In this document: piece after piece, positions 8,816 to 15,255 of the stretch | Layout of the letters: every line of letters starts with the position of its first letter | How positions within the stretch are numbered: the first letter of the stretch is position 1 | From: JBALVT01 sp036960305 | GTDB taxonomy: Bacteria; Pseudomonadota; Gammaproteobacteria; Pseudomonadales; Halieaceae | Length of the DNA stretch: 64,000 nt | NCBI GenBank assembly: GCA_036960305.1 | Contig: JBALWA010000006.1 | Coordinates: 62,001-126,000, forward strand | Direction of reading: 5' to 3' | Notes under the pieces: model-generated | What the model was told of the DNA's origin: nothing | Database searches by the model: none | The model's input: only the letters and a program-made list of their open reading frames with translations | Program-made: the position numbers and the translations under genes

Positions 8816-9442
8816 ATGGCAGAAACAAAAAAAACAAAAGGTGCCGGGCGGCCCAAGGGCAGTAGCCGGGAGGCTGGCCTGGCTCGAATATTGCCTGCTG
8901 CCTGCAAACTTTTTGCCGAGCAGGGCTATTCAAAAACGACTTTCAAGGATGTGGGCCTGGCGGTGGGTATGACCCACGCCGCGCTGTACGCCTACTACCC
9001 GTCCAAAGCCGCACTGTATCTGGCGACCACAGATCACGCCCAGGCTCTGCTGCAGCCAGACTATCTGGCGGCAATTGAGCGTGGCGGTACCCTGAAAGAA
9101 CAACTGCGAGGCATCCTGATGGTTTCGGCCGCGGCACACGACAGGGACAGCTCGATTACCGGCTTGCTGGCGGCTATTCCCCTGGAGATCCGCCGCCATC
9201 CGGATGTAGCCAAGTTAATGTTGAGCCAACAAAACAGTGTGCTTGAAATATTGGCCACTGCCTTCGCCCAGGCACAGGCAAACGGTGAAATAAGCAGCGA
9301 AGCCAGTCCGGAAGACCTGGTCGTCGCCATCATGGGGGCGGGCGTGGGTATCGCCCTGTTCCAATATGGCATGCAGCGCTCCAGCCTGACAGACTCAATG
9401 GAAATTTTTATCGACCTGATCGAGGCCCGGTTGTTTCGCTAA
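8816..9442 (+). CDS. TetR/AcrR-family transcriptional regulator
   Basis: Protein of 208 residues. A basic N-terminus (KKTKGAGRPKGSS) is followed by a TetR helix-turn-helix at about 25-70 (LFAEQGYSKTTFKDVGLAVGMTHAALYAYYPSK is split by the usual turn before MTHAALY). The C-terminal ligand domain is unassigned. It is divergent from the seven-gene catabolic operon, the standard arrangement for a local repressor released by a pathway intermediate. Its 3' end is 11 bases from the convergent response-regulator gene, with a small AATAGC/GCTATT hairpin (9442-9458) at the junction. Confidence 0.9.
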   Translation: MAETKKTKGAGRPKGSSREAGLARILPAACKLFAEQGYSKTTFKDVGLAVGMTHAALYAYYPSKAALYLATTDHAQALLQPDYLAAIERGGTLKEQLRGILMVSAAAHDRDSSITGLLAAIPLEIRRHPDVAKLMLSQQNSVLEILATAFAQAQANGEISSEASPEDLVVAIMGAGVGIALFQYGMQRSSLTDSMEIFIDLIEARLFR

Positions 9443-9453
9443 ATAGCGGCCTG

Positions 9454-10140
9454 CTATTCGATTTTGTAGCCAACACCGTAGATCGAATGGATCAGTTCTT
9501 CCCCACTGGCAGATAGCGCCAATTTCTTGCGCAGGTTTTTGACGTGGGTATCGATTGTCCGATCGCTGACAATGCGCTCATCCGGGTAACTTATATCCAT
9601 CAGCTGATCCCGGGAAAAGACGCGGCCGGGTCGCGCTATAAACCCCTGCAGCATTTTGAATTCGACCGGCGTCAATTCAACCCGCTGCCCCTGAGCAATA
9701 CACTCGTAGCGATCCAGGTATAAAGTGATATCGCGGTAGCTCACCTCATTCTCACTTGTGACTGTGGGTTGTTGCTGCAGGCGGCGCTGGATAGTGCGCA
9801 CGCGGGCGACAACTTCACGCGGGCTAAAGGGTTTGCACACGTAGTCATCTGCGCCCAACTCCAGCCCAATAAGACGATCGATCTCATCCACTTTGGCCGT
9901 GAGCATCATGATGGGCAAACTGGAGAATTGACGTACCTCCCGACAGATCGTCAGACCATCTTTACCCGGCAGCATAAGATCCAGGATGAGGAAACCCGGT
10001 TCACGCGCCCTGATCGTTTCAACAGCATGGGTGCCCTCGTTCAGCACCGTTACCTCAAAACCATCCCGTTCCAGGTAATCAACCAGCAACTGCGCGATCT
10101 TCGGTTCGTCTTCAACCACCAGGACATCCATGGAATTCAC
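9454..10140 (-). CDS. OmpR/PhoB-family response regulator, BaeR-like
   Basis: Protein of 228 residues. Receiver domain 1-120 has acidic residues Asp11/Glu12, phospho-acceptor Asp54 (LILDLMLPGKDG) and the conserved Lys in YVCKPF. A winged-helix DNA-binding domain follows (VELTPVEFKML, RVFSRDQLMD, IDTHVKNLRKKL). The GTG start overlaps the stop of the kinase gene by four bases (GTGA); an ATG three codons later is an alternative. It forms one operon with the kinase, an EF-hand protein and a YHYH lipoprotein. Three TGTG hexamers at 11-bp spacing in front of that operon are the natural candidate binding site. Confidence 0.9.
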   Translation of the reverse strand: MNSMDVLVVEDEPKIAQLLVDYLERDGFEVTVLNEGTHAVETIRAREPGFLILDLMLPGKDGLTICREVRQFSSLPIMMLTAKVDEIDRLIGLELGADDYVCKPFSPREVVARVRTIQRRLQQQPTVTSENEVSYRDITLYLDRYECIAQGQRVELTPVEFKMLQGFIARPGRVFSRDQLMDISYPDERIVSDRTIDTHVKNLRKKLALSASGEELIHSIYGVGYKIE

Positions 10141-11570
10141 GTGTTGCGCTCTCCTGATAAAGGTATCTCGATATGAATCCTGACGCCGCCTAGGGCTGAA
10201 GGCGATGCAGAGACGGTTCCGCCGTGGGCGGTAACAATATTTCGACAGATGGCCAGGCCCAGGCCAGCCCCACCCGAGCGGCGACTGCGAGAAGCCTCTT
10301 GGCGGAACAAGGGGTCAAACAACTTCTCGCAATCACCTTCACTCACTCCGGGCGATGTATCGTCAACCGTAATCAGTGCCACGTCAGCGGTTCGCGACAG
10401 GCCCACCACCACGCGCCCCGGCGCATCGGTATAGGCCAGGGAATTCTCCAGAATATTCAGTAGCAGTTGATCTATTCGCTGAACGTCTGCCGCAACGTTG
10501 ACAGCCTCTGCTGCGCCGCCCGTTTCGGGCGTCGCCAGACTCAGCTCAATGCCTAGATCTGCCGCCCGCTGATGCATTCCCTCAATAGTATCTCGCAGGC
10601 TGTCTGTGAGATTGACTGTGGCAAACCGGTACCTCAGCCCACCGACATCGGAAATGGAGAGCTCGTACAGGTCGTCGACCAGGTAGCGCAGTCGTTGCAC
10701 TTCCTGATCCAGTGATTCCAGTTGTGTCTCATCAAACTTTCGCAAACCGTCCTTCAGCGCTTCGATTTCACCCGTTAGCACGGTCAATGGCGTGCGCAAC
10801 TCGTGGGAGACATCGGCCAACAAACGCCTGCGCGATGACTGGTTCGCTTCCAGCGTCGACCCGAGCCGATCGATGTCCCGGGTCAACTGGCCCAACTCAT
10901 CGCCACGGTTCTCGTTCATCCGGTGGGAGTAATCTCCGCTGGACAACTGCGCCACACTGTCAATCATGCGACGGACCGGTGCCAACAGCCCCCGGGCGAG
11001 CACGAAGGAGACGCCAAAGGCCAGCAGCAGACTCGATATTCCGAGTATCCAGCTCGTAGTCAATTGCTGCCTGGAAAATTCTGTTTCCAGCGGTGAGCTG
11101 ATAGACCGTCGGGGCTCGCTGCGCAGTTCGCCAACCGGGGTGCCCTCGACGACAATGGGCACTCGAATGGCCAGGCCGCCCTGCATGCCAATCGCTTTGC
11201 CGGCAACGAGATTGTCATCCATGTCATAGAGCGCGGTCGGAGGGCTGCCCGGTGGTGGTCGGTGACGACCGCCGGGGGGCGGTGGCCTGGTACCCGGGGG
11301 CGGACGACGAAATCGGTCACGCGGTGCGGAACGGCGTACCAAAGTGGCAAAACGCTCCTCGCTCAAGGCACTCCAGTTGCGACCAGCAGACAGGTACTCC
11401 GCTGCCAGGTCAGGCTGAAACCGCTCCAGGCGAGTTTGCTCCAATGCATTTACATAATCCAGAAACCCCTGCTCGAAGCTCCATCGGGCAAGACCCAGTG
11501 TGGCAGCCAGTACCAGCAGTGTCAGGCCCACAAAAGCGGCAATCAGTTTTTGTGCAATCGAAAAAGTCAT
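10137..11570 (-). CDS. Sensor histidine kinase, BaeS-like, with proline-rich periplasmic loop
   Basis: Protein of 477 residues: TM1 about 8-28, a periplasmic region to about 172, TM2 about 173-195, HAMP to about 245, then the H-box SHELRTPL with phospho-acceptor His256. The ATPase has N-box NILENSLAYTD, a G1 region DDTSPGV and G2 GLGLAICRNIV. The unusual feature is a basic and proline-rich stretch at about 84-111 (runs of PPP with R, H and G) in the sensing loop. BaeS relatives sense envelope stress. It overlaps the regulator gene by four bases and follows the EF-hand gene after 17 bases. Confidence 0.9.
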   Translation of the reverse strand: MTFSIAQKLIAAFVGLTLLVLAATLGLARWSFEQGFLDYVNALEQTRLERFQPDLAAEYLSAGRNWSALSEERFATLVRRSAPRDRFRRPPPGTRPPPPGGRHRPPPGSPPTALYDMDDNLVAGKAIGMQGGLAIRVPIVVEGTPVGELRSEPRRSISSPLETEFSRQQLTTSWILGISSLLLAFGVSFVLARGLLAPVRRMIDSVAQLSSGDYSHRMNENRGDELGQLTRDIDRLGSTLEANQSSRRRLLADVSHELRTPLTVLTGEIEALKDGLRKFDETQLESLDQEVQRLRYLVDDLYELSISDVGGLRYRFATVNLTDSLRDTIEGMHQRAADLGIELSLATPETGGAAEAVNVAADVQRIDQLLLNILENSLAYTDAPGRVVVGLSRTADVALITVDDTSPGVSEGDCEKLFDPLFRQEASRSRRSGGAGLGLAICRNIVTAHGGTVSASPSALGGVRIHIEIPLSGERNT

Positions 11571-11587
11571 TGGACCACTATAGCCAC

Positions 11588-12130
11588 TTACGTGTGCTTG
11601 GGGAATATGACACGTGCCGGCACTGCGGGCGTTAGCTCAAAAACGGCTTTCTGCTTATCATGCGATCGAGTCGCTGTAATTTCCAGCCGCCGCTCAGCTG
11701 CCTGTATGCCGTAGAGCCCTATCGTAAAATGCAGTGGGCTGGCCACGTCATTCAAAGTAAACCGGCCCATCACCGCGAGCTGGGAAATCGTCGCGTCTGC
11801 AGAGTCGTGCGGCACCACCGGTGACAACATGATGCCCTTTAGGGAACAGCCCGCCTGCTGATCGCTCAAGGTGACGTTTTTCTCTACAGATTGAATAATG
11901 GCATCGCGATGCCTGTTGAATTCCAGCATCGACACCTTGCCGTCGCGGTCATCATCCAGCCCCTCGAAAGCGGTGATAGGCAGCGACAGCACCATGAAGG
12001 CGCCGTCATTCACAATGTTCAGCGTGCCGTGCTGTGCCACCATCAAGTGGGCCTGGACCAATTGAACCGTGGCCAGTGTTACCGTCCACACCAGCACGGT
12101 GAGTGACAGGTATCTGCGTAGAGGTATCAT
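11588..12130 (-). CDS. Exported EF-hand protein
   Basis: Protein of 180 residues with an N-terminal signal peptide (about 1-27, ending VQAHL). A complete 12-residue EF-hand loop lies at 59-70: Asp59, Asp61, Asp63, Gly64, Val66, Ser67 and Glu70. This predicts one calcium site in the periplasm. The rest has a beta-rich look with no family I recognise. The ATG overlaps the stop of the YHYH lipoprotein gene by four bases (ATGA), and the kinase gene starts 17 bases downstream. Function unknown; a periplasmic accessory or ligand sensor for the two-component system is inference. Confidence 0.72.
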   Translation of the reverse strand: MIPLRRYLSLTVLVWTVTLATVQLVQAHLMVAQHGTLNIVNDGAFMVLSLPITAFEGLDDDRDGKVSMLEFNRHRDAIIQSVEKNVTLSDQQAGCSLKGIMLSPVVPHDSADATISQLAVMGRFTLNDVASPLHFTIGLYGIQAAERRLEITATRSHDKQKAVFELTPAVPARVIFPKHT

Positions 12131-13167
12131 GGCGGACCACCGGGCGCAGCAGTTACCTCGACAGCGCCTTTGACACAGCGCTGGAAATAGGGGTAGCTGT
12201 CAGTGGCATAGTAGTGATAGATGCCGTCTGGAAACTCAGGCGTTACACCCTCGCGGCCATTGCACTCGTCCAGGTCGCCGCTGCCCTCAACATATTCCCA
12301 ATCCTGGGCAAAGGTGCCTAAGGGATAGGTCTCTATCGATGGTCTTGACGTACTGACATCGGTGATCAACTGAAAACTACCAGCCAGGGTTTTGAGGGGT
12401 GAGCTTGCATCGTCGGCGACACTGTAGCCGTAGCGCGCGTAAACTGGAAAGCCATCAGCCGCCCAACCAATCAACGTCATGGTCGAGCTGTTGCCCCCCT
12501 GTTTGCTAATAAACCCCTCGGGCATGCCGTGGTAGTGGTATACGCCACCGGGCTGAACATGCGCATTGTTTTCATCGGTGCCAAAGTTAAAGGCCTGCTG
12601 CCCCAACGCTTCGATACTCCAGCTGCCACTGTTTCCAATCAGGCTACAGGCTGTGCCCGAGTCATCACAGGAGCCAGCCGTGTTGGCATCGATCTTAACG
12701 CCGTTCAGTACATAGCCAGTGGGGCCACTTGGGCCGCCCAGGGGCGTGGCAGATTCCGTTTGTGTCGGCGCCAGTGTATAGCTGGCCGACACGGACTGTT
12801 CAGATATGGTGTTGGGATTATTCTCGTTGGGAAAGGTCCCGACCGCGTGGTCCGGAATACCATTGGCCGTTAATTCACGGCTAGTGTCGGTGCACGCCCA
12901 CTCAGAGGTGCTGGTGTAGGTAAGTGATGCCTGGCTGTTTAACGTTGTATCCTGGTATTGACAGAGAACGCCATCGGTTGAACCTGCCGTTCCGGTGGCG
13001 CTGCCTGCGTCATCCGTTGTTTCTTCAGTGCTCTCTTCCGTTGCTTCCTCCGTCACTTCATCGACGTCAGCAGTAGCCGACGCCGAACCTGAACCGGAGC
13101 CACCTCCGCCACAAGCGGCCAGCATAATTAGCGCGAATAAAATACTACTACGAGTTAGAATAGGCAC
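12127..13167 (-). CDS. YHYH-domain lipoprotein
   Basis: The family is named for its YHYH motif, seen here as GVYHYHGMPEGF and again as GIYHYYATDSYPYF. The N-terminus is a lipoprotein signal with lipobox LAAC, followed by a glycine-serine run and an acidic T/E/D-rich linker. I choose GTG 13167 because AAGGAG lies seven bases upstream; ATG 13173 is in frame but only one base from that site, and the ATGs further upstream fall inside the apparent -10 element. About 346 residues. The biochemical role of the family is unknown; His clusters suggest metal binding. It is first gene of the operon with the EF-hand protein and BaeSR-like system, divergent from a PQQ dehydrogenase. Confidence 0.78.
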   Translation of the reverse strand: MPILTRSSILFALIMLAACGGGGSGSGSASATADVDEVTEEATEESTEETTDDAGSATGTAGSTDGVLCQYQDTTLNSQASLTYTSTSEWACTDTSRELTANGIPDHAVGTFPNENNPNTISEQSVSASYTLAPTQTESATPLGGPSGPTGYVLNGVKIDANTAGSCDDSGTACSLIGNSGSWSIEALGQQAFNFGTDENNAHVQPGGVYHYHGMPEGFISKQGGNSSTMTLIGWAADGFPVYARYGYSVADDASSPLKTLAGSFQLITDVSTSRPSIETYPLGTFAQDWEYVEGSGDLDECNGREGVTPEFPDGIYHYYATDSYPYFQRCVKGAVEVTAAPGGPP

Positions 13168-13195
13168 GGCCATTCTCCTTGAAAGTCTCATCGTC

Positions 13196-13224
13196 ATTAG
13201 ACACGGAGAATGTGCAGATACTGT
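13196..13224 (-). promoter_or_regulatory. Candidate promoter of the YHYH/two-component operon
   Basis: On the minus strand a TCTAAT -10 (13196-13201) is 17 bp from a poor -35 (ACAGTA, 13219-13224). A weak -35 overlapped by regulator boxes is typical of promoters activated by OmpR-family proteins. Transcription would start near 13189, leaving a short leader containing AAGGAG before the GTG at 13167. Confidence 0.4.
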
Positions 13225-13238
13225 GAAGCCAGTGTGAG
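13211..13238. promoter_or_regulatory. Three phased TGTG hexamers, candidate response-regulator operator
   Basis: TGTGCA (13211-13216), TGTGAA (13222-13227) and TGTGAG (13233-13238) recur with an exact 11-bp period. Tandem hexamers at 11 bp are the known binding pattern of OmpR/PhoB-family regulators. The array lies between the operon encoding such a regulator and the divergent PQQ dehydrogenase gene, overlapping the presumed -35 of the operon. Confidence 0.5.
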
Positions 13239-13297
13239 GAAACCTGTAGGATTTCCCCGTCGCTTCCGCATACGAACCCATTTTCACGAGGCACTGC

Positions 13298-15244
13298 ATG
13301 ATAAAGTCAGCCCTGCCATGGATCGTAATCCTACTCGCCAGCCTGGCCAACGCAGGACCGGACGATCAGATACCTGGGAGCAATATCGAGTGGCCCGCTT
13401 ATGGTGGCGCGGAGGGCGGCGGACACTACACACCTGCCGACCAGATCACGCCCGCCAATGTCACTCAACTGGAACATACCTGGACTCACCGTTCGGGGGA
13501 TTACCAACAGGGCGACTTCAGTCCAACAGAAGGGAGCAGTAGCGGAGAACCACCCACCATGCCCTCGTCCTTTATGGTCACACCTATCATGGTTCGGGAT
13601 ACAGTGTATTACTGCACGCCCTACAATCGCGTCTTCGCCCTCGATCCAGCGACCGGCAAAGCGCGCTGGTCATTCGATCCGCAAGTGGATATGTCCGTGG
13701 AATCGCTAACCAACTGCAGGGGCGTCAGCAGCTGGGTCGACCCGAACAAACCGGACGCGTTTTGCGGACACCGTATCATTATGGGCACTCTGGACGCCCG
13801 ACTGATCGCGCTGGACGGTAAGACTGGAGAGCGCTGTACAGATTTTGGCGATAACGGAGAGGTCTCTCTCACTGAGGGTCTGACCGAGCACAAGGCGAGC
13901 GAGTACAGCATCACCAGTGCACCGGCGATTGCAGGTGACTTGATTATCTCTGGCGCGCTGGTTCTGGATAGCCAGCGCACAGACGTACCCTCCGGCGTTG
14001 TTCGAGCCTACAATGTGCGCAGTGGCGATTTTGTCTGGGGCTGGAATCCGACACACCCCGACCACGCGCAACGGGATGAACAGGGCCGATATACCGCGGG
14101 CACAACCAATGTCTGGTCCACGATATCAATCGATACCGAGCGCGGACTGGCGATCGTGCCTACCGGCAACTCCGCACCCGACTACTACGGGGGGCAACGT
14201 GGGGGCCACAAAGACTACTATTCCAGTTCGGTGGTCGCCCTGGATCTCGACAGCGGTGAAGTGGTGTGGCACTACCAAACCGTGCACCACGATATCTGGG
14301 ACATGGACCTGCCATCGCAGCCCACGTTTGTCGATTTAACCATCGATGGCAAAACCTCAGCTGCGGTCGTGCAGACGACCAAAATGGGCCTGACCTTTGT
14401 ACTGGATCGCGAAACGGGCCTGCCATTGCACCCGGTTGAAGAACGCGCCGTGCCACAGGACTTTGCGGCGCCAGGGGAATACCTTAGCCCTACCCAACCC
14501 TTTCCACTGAAACCCCAGCCGCTACATCAATTGGGTATTAGTCCCGACGATGCCTGGGGTCTCACCTTCTGGGATCGCGGCGCATGCCGCAAAACACTGG
14601 AGTCCCTGAATACAGGTCCCATTTATACACCCCCGAGCCTGCAAGGCACCGCCACCTACCCCTCCCAACTGGGTGGCAATAACTGGGGCAGTCCCGCGGT
14701 AGATCCGCAGCGCAAACTGATGGTGGCCACGACCCAGCACCTGCCTATCAAAATCCAACTCCTGCCGCAAAAGGACTGTCCCGAGCAACTGCCCTTCCCC
14801 CAGACAGACTCGCCCTACTGCGCAGTTATAATGCCCATCACGTCCCCGCTGGGAATTCCCTGTACCGCACCGCCCTGGTCAACACTGGCGGCATTGGATC
14901 TGGAAAGCGGGGAGCTAAAATGGCAAATCCCCCTGGGTACGCTGGAGGAAATGGTGCCCTGGCCTGTTTACCACTGGTTTGAAGGGGGACTACAGATGGG
15001 AGGCCCCATGGTGACCGCCAGCGGGCTAATCTTTGTGGGCGCCACCTCAGACGGTTACTTCCGCGCCTACAGTACGGAAAGCGGCGCCGAGTTATGGCGA
15101 CATAAGCTGCCGGCAACGGCGAATTCTGTGCCCATGAGCTATCGCTACCAGGGCAAACAATACGTGCTCATCGCCGCCGGCGGACATTTCACCTCACCCA
15201 TGCCGTCGGCAGATCATGTGATGGCATTCACACTGGGTGACTAA
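13298..15244 (+). CDS. PQQ-dependent dehydrogenase, membrane-glucose-dehydrogenase-like, exported
   Basis: Protein of 648 residues with a cleavable signal peptide (about 1-19, ending LANA). It is an eight-bladed quinoprotein propeller: WPAYGGAEGGGHYTPADQI start, repeated ALD...GK.RW blades, and HHDIWDMDLPSQP, the motif around the catalytic Asp in the glucose dehydrogenase branch. Later segments are NNWGSPAVDP, GGLQMGGPMVTASGL and a C-terminal YVLIAAGGH. It lacks the N-terminal five-helix domain of E. coli Gcd, so it would be periplasmic. Electrons go to ubiquinone in Gcd; here the acceptor is unknown. Divergent from the YHYH operon, convergent with a second PQQ enzyme. Substrate is probably a sugar or polyol, by family only. 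Confidence 0.86.
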   Translation: MIKSALPWIVILLASLANAGPDDQIPGSNIEWPAYGGAEGGGHYTPADQITPANVTQLEHTWTHRSGDYQQGDFSPTEGSSSGEPPTMPSSFMVTPIMVRDTVYYCTPYNRVFALDPATGKARWSFDPQVDMSVESLTNCRGVSSWVDPNKPDAFCGHRIIMGTLDARLIALDGKTGERCTDFGDNGEVSLTEGLTEHKASEYSITSAPAIAGDLIISGALVLDSQRTDVPSGVVRAYNVRSGDFVWGWNPTHPDHAQRDEQGRYTAGTTNVWSTISIDTERGLAIVPTGNSAPDYYGGQRGGHKDYYSSSVVALDLDSGEVVWHYQTVHHDIWDMDLPSQPTFVDLTIDGKTSAAVVQTTKMGLTFVLDRETGLPLHPVEERAVPQDFAAPGEYLSPTQPFPLKPQPLHQLGISPDDAWGLTFWDRGACRKTLESLNTGPIYTPPSLQGTATYPSQLGGNNWGSPAVDPQRKLMVATTQHLPIKIQLLPQKDCPEQLPFPQTDSPYCAVIMPITSPLGIPCTAPPWSTLAALDLESGELKWQIPLGTLEEMVPWPVYHWFEGGLQMGGPMVTASGLIFVGATSDGYFRAYSTESGAELWRHKLPATANSVPMSYRYQGKQYVLIAAGGHFTSPMPSADHVMAFTLGD

Positions 15245-15255
15245 GGACAGCTAAA

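Noticed and set aside
9442..9458. Terminator between TetR and the response-regulator gene
   Set aside because: The AATAGC/GCTATT stem is only six base pairs, AT-rich and lacks a clear T-tract.
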